A DNA stretch of 64,000 nt from Phoronis australis (Eukaryota > Phoronida > Phoronidae), in the NCBI GenBank assembly GCA_002633005.1, contig NMRA01000688.1, forward strand, positions 4,387 through 68,386, written 5' to 3'. Made by a program: the position numbers and the translations under genes. Under the pieces are notes generated by a model. The model searched no databases, had not been told where the DNA came from, and was given only the letters and a program-made list of their open reading frames with translations. Below, one piece after another: positions 15,001-30,000 of this stretch; within the stretch, counting starts at the first letter, position 1; each line of letters begins with the position of its first letter.

Positions 15001-18000
15001 GGTTTGTTGATAGGAAATGTACACCTTCAAATGATTCTCACTGAATACAAAATACATTGCGTTCTCACCAGGTTGACTTGTTGAGAGTACGACTGTCACA
15101 CAAGTTCCCGCAACTAGAGATCAAGTCTGTGGACGGGTTTCAAGGACGTGAAAAAGAGGCTGTAATAATCTCGCTTGTTCGGTCTAACGACCGTGGTAAG
15201 TCTGCAAGTCTGTTGCTGCACTGAAACTTAATTTCTAAGTGTTGGTTTTTATGCACCCACATATTTATATGTGGACGCCTTATGCCGTCATCTCAGTCCT
15301 TCTGGGCATCCATCGATCCTGCGTCCACTGTTCTATCTCCAAAACCCTTTTACGTATGTTCCTGAAATTTTGCGTAACTATTTGTTTATTTGATAGATGG
15401 GACGGCATGAGCGAACTTTCGGACGATCCGACTACCAGTGTGCCCCCTAGTGGCAATTTTAGTTTTTACGCTTACCTCTGTATCTTCAAAGGTCCTCAAC
15501 ATATTTTCATAATATTTGGCATATAGGCATCTATTAGTGAGATGATGCTATCATTCCGTTTTCGGATGGATTCAATATAGTTTGTGCCACCTAGTGGCCA
15601 CTTTTATTGTTTTCGAGCCTGTTTTTGGTGTCAACCCCTCTATCAATCAAACCGCTCTAAGGGTGATTGTGAAAATTGGCATGTATGTTTTATTCTGAAG
15701 AGGACGGCTCATGGTATTTTTTTAACTACTGTGGCGTCTCCTAGTGGCAGTTTTTTTTTGAGCCCATGGATGTATCTCCTATAAAACCGTTGATAGGGTC
15801 TTTTATTAAATTTAACAAGGGTATTTATATGTTGTTGACAATAGACGATCACGACTTTCAGACGGATCTGACTACCGGTGTGACCCCTTGTGGCAATTTT
15901 AGTTTTTATGCGCCCACATATTTATATGTGGTTGCATATTGCCGTCATCTCTGTCTGGACATCCGGCGTCCACAGCTGTATCTCCTAAACCCCTAGTAGG
16001 ATCTTGATGAGATTTGGCAGATGTGTTCCCATGAAGCTGACGACGGAAAAAGACGAATTTCAGACCTCTCCGACTACTTGTGTGCCCCCTACTGGCAATT
16101 TTATTTTTTTACGCTTACCTCTGTATCTTCGGATGTCCTCAACACATTTTCATAAAATTCAGGATTTAGGCATCTATTAGTTAGATGATGCCATCCTCCC
16201 GTTTTTGCATGGATTCGAGGTACTTTGCGCCACCTAGTGGCCACTTTTACTGTTTTCGAGTCTGTTTTTTGGCGTCCGCCGTTCTATCAACCAAACCACT
16301 CGAGGGATGATTTCGAAAATTGGCATATATGTTCTTACTGTGAAGAGGGCGACTGATGATGATTTTCCGACGACTTCTGACATTTGTGGCGCCTCCTAGT
16401 GGCAGTTTTATTTGTTTTGCGCCCATGGCTGTATCTCCTAAATCTCTCACAGGATCTTTGTCAGATGTGTTCCCATGAAGGTGACGACTGATGATAACGA
16501 ATTCCGGACCTCTCAGACTACTGGTAAGCCCCCTTCTGGCAATTTTTATTTTTTTTTACGGTTACCTCTCTAGATTTGAAAGTCCTCAACGGATTTTCAT
16601 AAACTTTGGTAGTTAGACATCTATTAGTGAGATGATGCCATCCTCCCGTTTTTGGACGGATTCAGGGGTACTTTGCGCCACCTAGTGGCCATTTTTAATG
16701 TTTTCGAGTCTGTTTTCTGGCGTCCACCGTTCTCTCAACCAAACCGCTCTAGGGATGATTTTGAAAATTGGCATATAATTATGTTCTTACTGTGAAGAGG
16801 GCGGCTGACGATGATTTTCCGATGACTTGGAATACTATGGCGTCTCCTAGTGGCAGTTTTGTTTTGTTTTTGCACCCATGGCTGTATCTTCTAAATGTTC
16901 TACAGGATCTTTATTGAATTTGCTGGTGTATTTATATGAAGTTGACTACAGAGGATGATGACTTTCGGGCTGATCAGGCTTCTGGTGTGCCCCCTAGTGG
17001 CAATTTTAGTATTTTACGTTTACCTCTGAATCTTAAAGGGTCATCAATGGATTTTCCTAAAATTTGGCATTTAGGCATCTATTAGTGAGGTGACGCTATC
17101 ATCCATTTTTTGGTAAAATTCGAGGCATTTTGCGCCACATTATGGCCATTTTTACTGTTTTCGAGTCTTGTTATTTGGGGTCTGCCCCTCTGTCAACCAG
17201 AGCAATCTAAGGTTGGATGTGGAAATTGGCATTTATATTCCTGATGGGAAGAGGAAGTCTGACGATAATTTTCCGCCAACCTTATATGCTTTGGCACCTC
17301 TTAGTGGCAGTTATGTTTTTTGCGCTTATTAAGGCTTGGAATTTTCCGCGGAAACGCGGATTTCCGCTTTTTATGCGCCCACATATTTATATGTGGACGC
17401 ATTATGCCGTCATCTCCGTACGGGCGGCGTCCGTCCGGCGTCTGGCGTCCGGCGTCCGCTGCTCTATCTCCAAATCCCTTCGACATATGTTCATGAAATT
17501 TGGCACATATATTCCATTCATGAATGGGACGGCATGTGCGAACTTTCGGACGGATCCGACTACCGGTGTGCCCCCTAGTGGCAATTTTAGTTTTTTACGC
17601 TTACCTTTGTATCTTCAAAAGTCCTGAACGGATTTTCATGAAATTTGGTATGTAGGCACCTATTAGTGAGATGACGCTATCCTACTGTTTTCAGATGGAT
17701 TCGACGTAGTTTGCGCCACCTAGTGGCCATTTTTACTGTTTTCGAGTCTGTATTTTTGCGTCCACCCCTCTATCAACCAAACCGCTCAAAGGATGATTGT
17801 GAAAATTGGCGTGTATGTGCTTACTATAAGGAAGACAGCTGACAATGATTTTCAGACGATTTGGACTACTGTGGCGCCTCCTAGTGGCAGTTTTGTTTTT
17901 TTGCGCCCATGGCTGTATCTCCCAAACCGTTCGCAGGATCTTTACTAAATTTAGCAAGTGTATTTATGTGATGTTGACAACGGACGATGACGACTTTAGG

Positions 18001-21000
18001 ATGATTCTGATTACCGGTATGCCTCTAGTGGCAATTTTAGTATTTGCCTCTAGTGGCAATTTTAGTATTTTACATTGACCTCTGTATTTTCATAGGTCTT
18101 CAGGTGTATACTTTGTGTTACTTCGTGACTATGAAGGAAAAGTTCCCAGTAGAAATTTGTTTCTGGCATTCTAATGCTGTGCTAATCTCGTATGTTGGTA
18201 AATTTGTTTTTAATTCTATGTTTCTGTGGTGCTTATTGAGGAGACAATGACCATGCCTTTCCATTTTGCAAAGTATAACATACTACATATATGCCCTCTA
18301 CTGGCCACTTTATGGTACCAATAAACAACCCTAGAAGGATACCGTATACGGTGCAATTGTGGGCGCATTTCAACGCTCTGCGTTGCTCTTGTTTCAAATG
18401 TTTTGTCCGTGCATTTTATTATATTTCCGCATAAAAAAAATCGGATTTGATATAAAATTTCCGCGGCAAATTCCTTTCTTACCGCGGCGTTGCAGACGAC
18501 GTTGACCTCGAAAAGCGGAAGTTGCTCTTTATGTTTCGGAGGAACGTAAATTGTCAACATTGCCGTTGCATCTGGGATAGCGTGGTGGGATTTTCAATGG
18601 TGTCTCGTGTGATTGTAAACTGCGGTGACAAATACTACGGCTCTGCAGCCAAAAATGTGTGGGTCGGGAGTGGACGGACGAGCTAAAAGGACACAGACGC
18701 ATGCTACTGATGGGGGTAACGTTTTTTTTTAGTCCTCCCGATTTTTGTCGGCGTAAGGTTCACATTGACCATTTCAAGGCTGGGTAGCGCGCATGTTTTG
18801 GGCCATAAAAGTTTCCGCGTTATTTGTCATTGGTCATTCCAAGCCCTGGCCTCTTAGTGGCAATTTCATTTTTTCATTTTTGTCTTTTTTCTCAGAAGTT
18901 CTTTTATGGATTTTTATGAAATTTTGTAAATAGGTTTGGTGACACATACAATTTCTCGGATGGATTCGACATATTTTGCGCCATCTAGTTGCCATTTTTA
19001 TGTTCCAAATAAACATCCCTAGAAGCACACCATTAGCGGTGCATTCGTGGGCGCATTTCAACGCTCTGCGTTGCTCTTGTTTACGTTTACCTTTGTGTCT
19101 TCAAAGGTTCTTGACAGATTTTAGTGAGATGACACTATCATCCCATTTTCGAATGGAATCGAGGTATTTTGTGCCACCTGGTGGCCAGTTTTGCTGTTTT
19201 TGAGTCCACCCTCTATAAACCAAACCATTCTAAGGAATTTGAAAACTGGCGTATATGTTCTCAGTGTGAAAAGGACGGTTAACGAGGATGACTTTGACTA
19301 GTAGTGGTAGTTTTGTTTTGCGCTCATAGCTGGATCTCCTAAACCCATTGCAGGATCTTTATTAAATTGAGTAAGTGTATTTTTATGAAGCTAACAACAG
19401 ACAACGCCTTTAGGCGGATCCAATGAATGCAGTGTCCCCTAGTGGCAATTCATTTCTTTCGCTTTTTTGTTTCTCTGAAGTTCCTCGACAGATTTTTTAT
19501 GAAATTTGGTAAATACCTTTCTATTACGGAAGCGATGGTATGTTCCCGTTTTTGGATGAGGTGGGCATTTTTGCGCCAACTAGTGGCCATTTTTATGATA
19601 TAGATAAACAACCCTAGAAGCACCCCGTTTGCAGTGCATTCGTGGGCGCATTTCAATGCTCCGCATTTCTCTTGTTAGTATGTTACAGCTTACCGAAAAA
19701 CTGCAGTCATTTATATGAATAAAATATTTCATTTAAAAATAAACTAACTTTGTCTGTGAAGTTGCTACGAATCTCTGCCTTTGGTCAAAGAAAATGAACT
19801 TTTGATTATGGCCATTTACTCCTTATAAAATTGATTTCAACTTGTTCCTTATTGTATGAGTGATTACTGTTGGTGTTTGTTTGTGGGATCATGCCCAGCT
19901 CATAATTTGTGGAGTCTGGTCTCTAGCAATAATGAACTGTCAGTCCTTCCCACATATAGTTTCACAATGACAAGTGTTCTTAATCTCAAGTTATTTTTGA
20001 AGGAAGGCTGTTTTATAGCTACTGCTGCATTACTTGAAAATGGAACTTGTGTCGTTAACAAGTGTTGTGATTTGACTAATTGGTGTTTAAGAGATGCATG
20101 CCACAGTTTCTGTTCTATATTAAGTATGCATTGGAGTAAACTGTATCCATATTCTCATAAATTTTTATGCCCATGTACACGTGCTAGTGCGCATCATCGT
20201 CATCTCTGTGTGGGCATCTTGCGTACAACGTCCCCCTCTATCTCCCAAATCCCTCGGTGAGTTTCTATGAAATTTGAAGACAATAGCATACGCCAGCTTT
20301 TGGACTGTTCCGTCAACTTCTGTGCCCCCTAGTGACAATTTGCTTAGTCTTCTATATCTTTTAAACCCTTGCAAACTTGGCCGATGTGTTCATGTCAGAG
20401 ACTCATCTAGCGGCCGTTGTTTGGACGGCCATTTTAAAAAAATAATGGCTTTGGACGGCACAGAAAAAAGATGGCTTGTTTTCAAGACAATCTCGGCGAA
20501 ATCGATAGCTAAAAGAAGAATTTTACATTTATGATTAAAAAATTTTATTGAAACCATTGGTTTAGTTTGATGAATATTCAGAAATAACTCGACATTAGAG
20601 ACTATTCATGTCTATTTTTACTATAAATATAAAAATGATGATAGGCAAATATTGGCATCCATGTTTTTGGGCGAATACCTTCCTGTTCTGTGACGTCAGG
20701 ATGACCTCATACGGAATCCCCTGCATGGCGAATGTCGAGAAATTTTGCATCCAGCGCTAACTACCCATACATAGAAATTAATCTTTGAAATTAAAGTATA
20801 CATACCCGAAGTTCAAATGATTTGCTGTACCCCTAATGACAAATGCTGACGTGGAAGTTGAAGCGGCACTCTCAAAATGAAATCGACGGAGCAGCCAATT
20901 TGAGATAGAACATACAAGTTGAAAAAAATACCCGCTAAAATTCTAGGATTGACCTTCCATACAAATGCTATCAATGTCGTTGAACATGCAAACCTAATTA

Positions 21001-24000
21001 AAGTTAGCGTAAACTTCCTTAATTTGTTCACACTGTTCCATTGCGACTCAAACCTGTTCTAACCTGTTCTAAAAATTATGAAAAATCCGCCCAGGCCAAA
21101 CGACGTAGTTGATGCACGAGAATGCATGCAAACTTCACGCGACTTCAGATTTGCTAGTAAAAATACAAGCGTCAAATTCAAACACTGAGTTCCGACTTTT
21201 TTGGCCGTCATCTTATACGATGCCAAGTCCAGGTACACAAGCGTGAGTGCAAATATGCCGTCACTCCTGTTTTCGAGCAGAGATTTTCGCCTGTGTCGAG
21301 CACTGGTGGGGCTGAGTTGAATTTGTTGAGGATAACTGTTTAGTTTTCACTGTAGACTTAATGAATTGCAGTTCTGTGTGATGTAATGAAACGTAGACAC
21401 GTACTCAAGGACATACTTCTTCATGTCCTTTCAAATGCATCTCCATTGTTTTCTCATAAATTTAAATTATCTTCCTCAACTGCATTAAAATAATAGACTT
21501 CTCATTTGAGACCTTCAAGATACACTAAGTTCTGAAGTCATGCTGTGAATTATCTGTCTAACATGCAACTCTATTAAGATTATCTTAATACAAAAAAGAT
21601 TTGCAGATCTTGATTTTTGCAGTCTTAATACACACATCCTGAATGGAACAAACCTTTTAATCTTTTTTAGTTTCCTTCTTTGCCGTTCTTTGAACAACTA
21701 AAAAATTCCACACAGTGTGCTAAAATGGAAGGAAATTGACCTTTTTTTATATAGATTACAATTTTTTCCCTCAGCGGGAGGGGGGGAATCCCCCCTTCGG
21801 TGCTGCTGACCTCAGAATAGCACTAAGTGTGACTCGTCAGTCTCACGGATTTGGACCTCCACTTTTCAAATCCTAGATGAGTCCCTGTTTCATGTCAAGG
21901 CAGGCACGTTGCCGTCCAATGTTAACATGGTTGCGACTTTTTTTTGCTCCCAAATGACAATTTCAATATTTTGAAGTTCCTTTTTTGTGACCTCTCTATC
22001 TGTTCAACTGTTTATCAAGACTAGTTTCACAATGGTAAACAATACAAATCAAAAGTTGGTCTTTGTGATGGAAGGCAGATTTGTTGAGGCTTTTAGAACA
22101 CAAATAATTAAAGTGTTTGCAAGGTATAATTTTTTGCAATTTGTGTCTTTTTTCTCCTTCACGTTATTCTTCTTCGATTGTAGGTGAAATTGGCTTTCTT
22201 GCTGAGGACCGGCGCATGAATGTTGCTATCACCCGAGCCCGGCGGCACCTGGCTGTCATTGGGGACACCATCACTGTCAGTCATCACCAGTTCCTCAAAT
22301 CATTGGTTGAGTACATGATGCAACATGGCGATGTCCGGTCAGCACATGAATACACTGAGGGTAAGTAAAGTGTGAACCAAGTTAAGTTTGTTACTTGTAG
22401 TTAATAGTGGGTGCTTGAACATACAACTAGGAACTTGGCAGTCTCTAGGGGGTTAGAAGTGCTCGACATCCCAGAGGTGATTCAAATCATGTGTGTTTCA
22501 TGTCACCTTTAGTAATTAAGCTCCTGGTACACAAACATTAGTTGTTATGACTCATTTCCAAACACAACAGGAAGTGTTTGATAATGTTTACTAGCTTTGC
22601 TTGTTGGATGGGCCTGTTTACTCTGTGGAGTTGGCATGAGTGTGGTCACAAAGAATGTATTATCTCGATTTGCACATTTTGTTAACAAAAGTTTAAATTA
22701 CTGTGATGCATCTACGTCTCTGCTCTGTAATATCAGATCTGATTTTTAAACACCTCCTGTTCTATTAGTAGTTTATAATTATATGTTAAATGGGCCTCTA
22801 GCCCACGTTACAGACAACTTGTTAATTTGGATCAATCATGTCGTTCAGAGGCATTTTTCTCAGTTCGGTAAATTTGTCAACACGTCTTAATATTGTCTTG
22901 TTTTGTGACTACAAGTCTCTTAAACATAACATTATTTGTGGATACATTACCCAGGTGTCTGTCTCTCGATTCTGATTTTATTTTACCCACAATGCAACAT
23001 ATTCTCTTATTTACGGCTCGTCCCATGTGTCCCTTTAACATTTATCAATGAATGACACGCACATCTAACTTGTCAAAGCAGACTAAAGGGCTATTGAAAT
23101 GCATCACATAGACTTTGACAATAAATCGATTAGTTTATACACATCTAAGGAGGAAATTAATATATATTCCCCATGCTGCAGGTCTATTTCAGTATGTTTG
23201 CTTCAATTCTTTAATAACATTATATACATCTTCTCCGCCTCGAGTCCTCCACACCACTACAAAGCCATATTCAAACACATCTCATCAAATTTCTAGCAAT
23301 GTATACTGAATTGTACCATCTCATACCATGCATTATAGTGTATTATGATATATTGATAACATGGTGCCACTTCATAATACTTCTGAGCAAAACAAACACG
23401 TTTATTGTACTGTACTGTTGTTCTTCCATTCCCATGTCTAGCAACATTTGAGATAATTATGTTGCAGAACTAGTTATGAACTCTTTTGATACTTTGGCTT
23501 CATGAAAGCCCCATATTTCTGTGCCATGCAATAAGATTGGCAAATTTTATCAAAAATTGCAAAGTGACACTGGAACATTGACGCTACTTTTCATAAAAAT
23601 GGTACTTTTGACTTATTTGTCTACAGTGTTAGGCCTGAATAGTTGTATTCACCTGAATAGTTCTACTCACCTGAATAGTTGTATTCACTTGAATAGTTGT
23701 ATTCACCTCAATAGTTGTATTCACCTCAATAGTTGTATTCACCTCAATAGTTGTATTCACCTCAATAGTTGTACTCACCTCAATAGTTGTATTCACCTCA
23801 ATAGTAACTGTGTGCATTCACCTGAATAGTTTTATTCACCTGAATAGTTGTATTCACCTGAATAGTTGTATTCACGGCAATAGTTGTATTCACCGCAGTA
23901 GTTGTATTCACCGCAATAGTTGTATTCACCTGAATAGTTGTATTCACCTGAATAGTTAGTATTCAGATGCTACATTAATTTCTTTTCCAACTTTTTATAA

Positions 24001-27000
24001 TATTCTGTATTTCAAGACATGTTAAATAACCATGATAATTTCCTTGGTCATGTTTACTTCCTGATTTGAAAATTGGCAATATTATGCATCCATTCCACTG
24101 AGATGAATACATCAGTGTCAAAAATCCTTTTGTACAAAGTGTCTGATTAAAAGTGAACTAATCGCAGGTATTGCACATCTCAAAAATTCTACGGACATTA
24201 TTTCACTTCTGGATTCCTGCAGTTTAGCAAACTTCATCCAACCAAGGCTCATAATGACTTCCTTGTCATGTTTTGAATGGCAACTTTGTACTTGTAATTT
24301 GTGGCAAGGTTTGGATCCATTACTGTCCTTTGATATTTGTTACAAACTATACACATCTTTAATCTCGACTTATTTGGGGAAATATGTGCTCCTGATCTTG
24401 ACTTACTGGTATGCATAAAGTACATGTCAGAGCTTATGATGTTGGCGTGAGTATTTCTTAAAGGTATCTCGAACCTTATTTAGTGACCTCTACTCTGACT
24501 CCTATATCAAAAAAACATTTTTTTTTCAGCTCGTANGCTGTGCTAATCTCGTATGTTGGTAAATTTGTTTTTAATTCTATGTTTCTGTGGTGCTTTAAGC
24601 AACTGGTGTATAGGATGTGCTTGTATTATGAAGATTACTCACATTTTGCCCCTAGCCTATTGAGGAGACAATGACCATGCCTTTCCTTTTGCTAAGTACA
24701 ACATACCGTACTACATATATGCCCTCTACTGGCCACTTTATGGTACCAATAAACAACCCTAGAAGGATACCGTATGCGGTGCAATTGTGGGCGCATTTCA
24801 ACGCTCTGCGTTGCTCTTGTTTATATCTTGATTGTGGAAATTTCTTCAGGTACAGGCTTAATGTTTTTTATTTGTTGCACAGAGTTTTCCATCGGACAAG
24901 AACGGACTATACCTGTGCATATCCAAGAAAAACAAAAACGTATGCAAGATGGAAGTTCAAAGAAGAAGCCTGCCAAGCTGAACAAAAAGTCGCGAAAAAT
25001 TAACATTTCCAAAACTTGTGAAAATAGTGCATGTGCTGTAGCTGATAAAGAAAGGTGAGAAAATCTGAATTTGGATTTTGTGTTGTGCTTAAGGCAGGAT
25101 CCTACAAAATGTGTAAATTTGGCAAATTTTGAAACATGATAGAAACTATTTGTAGAAAATTACACTTTATTATATTATTTGTGGCTAGATTTGATAGAGA
25201 TACCGCTCTTAGTAGTTTTTGGAAATTTCCTGATAGGCTTCGATTCATTATTTTTTGTAATAAAGTGTACCAGAGAACAGATGCTGAGTAGTTTTATGTG
25301 TTTATAGTCTTAACACGCCGACAGGAGGCACGTTCTAAGACGAGGCTCGCTACGATAGTTCTGTTGGCTTATTGGCATAGTTGTATTCGGCGTTGCTCGA
25401 ACAACTCAAAAAAATACGGACATTCAACTGTCCATTTTACAATCCCTAAGGACGTTGAGATTTATAAGCGTTGGCTCGTTGCCATACGCCGCGATTAAGG
25501 AAAATATGTCCGTGTAAAATTTACTAATGTTTTTGAAAAGTTAGATCATGTTTTGTCGCATCTCGGTTGCCGAGCATCATAGCAACAACCGGAGAATCTT
25601 TGGCCAGCCAGGCTGTCTTTTCATGACTAGGGGTTTAAACATAATGCATTTTTCTTTCCAAAAAGGACAGGGCCCTCAATACCTCGATTTTGGGGCCGAA
25701 TATCGGCCCTATTCCTCTCTCAAAAATATTGAAAAATCACACGAAATTCCACCCACGAGGCCTAATAATTCTCCTAGTGATTGAAAATTTCTCTTCGAAG
25801 TTCAAATCACCTAACCACTCAGGTGACAATTTGAAAGAGCACAAAATGCCACTTGAGACAGAGCCTATGAGAACTTGCAACAGGGCAGGGTGCTATTGAT
25901 GGTGATAAGGATGTTGATTTTCCCCCTCACTCAGCGACAAAATTCCCCTTTCAGAAGGCACAGGCACCTTTCCTCTCGGATGAACATAGTTAACTGATAT
26001 TAATTAACACATTTGTTCATAAATTTAATTATCGATTTATAATAAATCGTTACATAATTCTAACATTTTTCATCAAAAGTGTTACAGATACGATGTCGTT
26101 TGCGCCACCTACTAGTGGCCATTTTTACTGTTTTCGAGTCTGTTTTTTGACGTCCAACCCTCTGTCAACCAAACCGCACTAAGCATGATTGTGAAAATTG
26201 GCATGTGTGTTCTTACTATGAAGAGGACAGATGACGATTTTCCGACGACTTCAACAACTGTGGCGCTTCCTAGTGGCAGTTTTGTTTTTTTTTGCGCCTA
26301 TGGCTGTTTCTCCTAAACTGTTTGCAGCATCCTTTCTAAATTTGATAAGTGCATTTATATGATATTGACAATGGACAGATCTTAAAACTGGTGTGCCACC
26401 TAGTGGCAATTTTATTTTTTTACGTTTACCTCTGTATCTTCAAAGGTCCTCAGTGTAATTTCATAAAATTTGGCGTATTGGCTTCTGGTAGTGAGGTGAC
26501 GCTATCTTTCCATTTTCAGATGGATTCGAAATTGTTTAGGCCATCTAGTGGCCATTTTTACTGTTTTCGAGTCTGTTTTTTGGCGTCCACCCTTCTATCA
26601 ACCAAACCGCTTTCAGGATAATTATGAAAATTAGCATATATGTTTTTACTATGAAGTGGACGGCTGACGATGATTTTCTGATGACTTCGACTATTGTGGC
26701 GCCTCCTTGTTGTAGTTTCTTTTTTGGGCCCATAGCTAACCGTTTGCAGGATCTTCACTAAATTTATGAAGTGTATTTATATGATGTTGACAACAGAGGA
26801 CGATGATTTTGGGATGGATCTGACTACTGGTATGCCCCCTGGTGGCAATTTTAGTTTTACGTTTATCTCTATAGCTTCAGAGGTCCTCAACAAATTTTCA
26901 TAAAATTTTGAATTCGGGCATCTATTGGTGAGATGACAATATCCTCCTGTTTTCGGATGGAATCAAGATACTTGGCACCACCTAGTGGCCATTTTTGCTT

Positions 27001-30000
27001 TTTTCGAGTCTGTTTTTGGCGTCTACCTCTCTATCATATCAACCAAATCATCACGGATTTCTATGAAATTTGGTGTATAGCTTTCTTTTAAAGAAGCAAC
27101 AACATGTTCTCGTTTTTGGACGGATTGTATGGTTTTGCGCCATCTAGTGCCATTTTATGACACAAATAAGTAATACCCTAAAAGCACACCATTTGCGATG
27201 CATTTGTGGACGCATTTCAACGCTCTAAGTTGCTCTTGTTTTCAATTACGAGCCTGGTAATTTATTTTAATAAAAAATATGTTTAATAACATCAATTATT
27301 TTTTCAGATCAATTACAAATCAACTGTTAGTCCCGGTAGTGCCTGCCTTACTGGCACCTAAGCTATGTTTGATCAACAAATTAAACCAGATGAGACTAAT
27401 TACACATGACAGCAAAATGCGATGAGCCACCGCTGTCGAATACATCTTCAACTCGTCAACAATACGAGCAGATGACGTAGTTCGTGTAGAAAACATTTAT
27501 TAACAGTTTACAAGAAGTAACGTAACCCTGCATTCACCATAATACCTAATCCTTAACACCACGATTGCTGCAATTTAGTCCTATTTACTTTTTATGTTTC
27601 GAACCTAGTTTTCTGAAAAATAACTTGTACTCTTTCGTCAGACAACTCTTTGACTTTTTTGTGGTTAGAGACACATTTTTAAGCTTTAATATCCAGGTTG
27701 GACTCGAAAGACCGGCCATTTAACTCACGCAATGTCAACTTCCGCTTTGTTTATCACAGTGAGCCTCGCTTTGGATTTGAATGTCCGCCGCGTGAATTAG
27801 GTCTACTTATGGTCAGTGTGTTGACTATTGAAATTGTACACATGAGTGGACTCAGTGTCTCAAAATGGTTTCATAAACTATTGTTGTTCCATCTCTGGTT
27901 CTGATTTCAGAATCTAATTAACCAAATTAACAGACACTCCTTAATTACAAACCACTTATACTTAAAGATTTTACATTGTATTATGAACAAGAACCATATC
28001 ATAAGCCAATTACATATTTATATTCTAAGATTGGTTTTACAATAGATTTCTCTCCATTTTCCATTTCCCTCTAACATCTTCCTCCCTTCAGTTCCCCTAT
28101 TCTTATTCCCCTCCCCCTTCTTGTTCCTGTCCACCTGTAGGTTCCAGCCCTCATTCCCCTGTTGCCCCTCACACTCCTCTTCACCTGTAGGTTTACCCCT
28201 CATTCTCTCCCCTTGCATTCTTGTCCACCTGTAGGTTTCCCCTACTAGGGCCTAGTCACTACTCTCCCCCCTCGTATCCCAGGTTCCACGACTCCTCATT
28301 CCCCCACCCCCTCACACTCCTCTTCACCTGTAGGTTTCACCCTCACTCTCCTCTCCCCTTACACTCTTGTCCACCTGTAGGTTCCCCCCTCCTCACTACC
28401 CTCCCCCCCTCGCATCCCAGGTTCCACCACTCCTCACTCCCCCACTCCCCTCATGCTCTCCTCCCCATTCTTTCTCAAGAAATTCCTGAAAAAGTGGAAT
28501 GGCTTTTCTGAGCTTGTCTTGGTCTTGTTTCTAGCAGTGCTGCTTCGGTATGGAAAGAGGAATTGCAAAACATCGTTCAGTCATTTTTGGTTAGTGAAAA
28601 TGAAACAGTTCATCCATTCCCAGCCTCACTGACTTCTGAACAACGCTTCTTTGTTCACGAGGTAGGTAAACATGTTGTATGTCCTATTCTATTCTTTGCC
28701 TGTGTGACAAGTGAATAAAATTTTTAATTTTAGCAAGTAAAACTTTTAAGTCATACTGTCTAATAATTTATATAATAGGCACTTTCCTGTGTTGTTGGCG
28801 AGTTATATATTAAATATTTACAATTTACTTGATTTTTTTCTGGTTTTGTTTACTTAAGACATCTAAATCTTATGATGTAGTCGTCTTGGTGTCTTATAGT
28901 GCTTTCAACTGCTCGGGTTTCATTTGCAGGTACAATAGAAGATTGATTGATTCAATGCTTAATGATAAGTTCCAACTTTTATATTATAAGTTGAGGCTAC
29001 AATATATAAATAAGGATTGTGTGAACTCGAGGCTTTTGTATAAGCTTAAAAATGACATTGGGGCAGACTGAAAAGGGCAGTTCACCTGGTGGCCGAATAT
29101 AAAACTTTTTTGAATATTTTTACAAATACCTGGACCGGTTTGATATGCATACAAGACCAGTGATAAATTAGAGTTTTCAAGCTGCTTCAAGTGAAAGAGT
29201 ACGAGAAGGGAGGAGATACTTTGTCAACAAAAGCATGATTTAGTAGGAATTGTGTGGAAAAAGATAGTAGGAGAAGTAGGACAAAAGTGACCTCAATTCT
29301 GGATTATTTTTCCCTGACTTTTACCAGAGAAACCTCATATCACAATCGGGACACACTACAGGGCCATTGATATTCAATTTCTTTAAAATCTGATCCATTC
29401 GTCCGCCTTAAGTTTGTTTCTCTGGCCTACTGCGGACCCTCTCCACATTGAACTACAGTCATTTGCAACTCTATAAAAACACACTTGAAACAATTTGAGC
29501 AAGCCTCGTGAAAATATAAGAAATATTGGAGCTGAAATTTGGGTTGTTCCGTGCTCCTTGAGACATGCGACTGATCAACATTTACCAAATCATTGGAGTC
29601 ATAATTTCTGCCCTGAAATACCATAGATCACATAAGGTCAATTTCAGTTCCAGTCTCATTGAGTATTTCTATAGACTAAGTGTACAAAGATGTAATGACA
29701 ACTACTTGTCTGAACAATTTGTTATGGTAATGAAGTAATGACGCCTTTCATTTAGACATGCAAGAAGCATGCACCAATGGAACTCTGTAGTTTGATGAAG
29801 TCTGATGCAGTTCCATTAAATAGAGTTAATCTCATCCCTATCGCACCCTCTGTAGAAGCCGGAATGGCAAGCAACCAAAATTTATTAAATTAGGCACATG
29901 CTAATATAAATTACCAAATTTGTGTGCTGAGATGGTTGGAATTGTTGCGGAAAACCTAAGAAACATCAAACGTGGAGTTAGTCTTCCATCCTGTTGTGTC

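Larger units (their letters stand above)
17368..18393 (+). mobile_element. HINE/pearl-type element, copy 2, both ends present
   Basis: The 5' end TTTTATGCGCCCACATATTT contains an 8-bp hairpin (CCACATAT/ATATGTGG). A few monomers follow. The 3' end carries GTGGGCGCATTT, the inverse of the 5' GCGCCCAC motif, then a hairpin AACGC-TCT-GCGTT and the terminus GCTCTTGTTT. Subterminal inverted repeats plus a 3' hairpin with no CTRR end are the described Helentron/HINE pattern. It appears inserted within copy 1. Confidence 0.75.

Noticed and set aside
17217-17627. 136-residue frame within the HINE array
   Set aside because: It consists of repeat monomers read in one frame, overlaps equally long frames on the other strand and has no domain.
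23521-23829. 102-residue frame with repeated NSCIHL units
   Set aside because: It is a by-product of an 18-bp minisatellite whose length is a multiple of 3.
23637-23957. CRISPR-like regular array
   Set aside because: The units are directly adjacent 18-mers without spacers, in an animal genome.
28929-29071. Possible exon after TTTCATTTGCAG as the next helicase exon
   Set aside because: In the required phase it meets a stop at the third codon.
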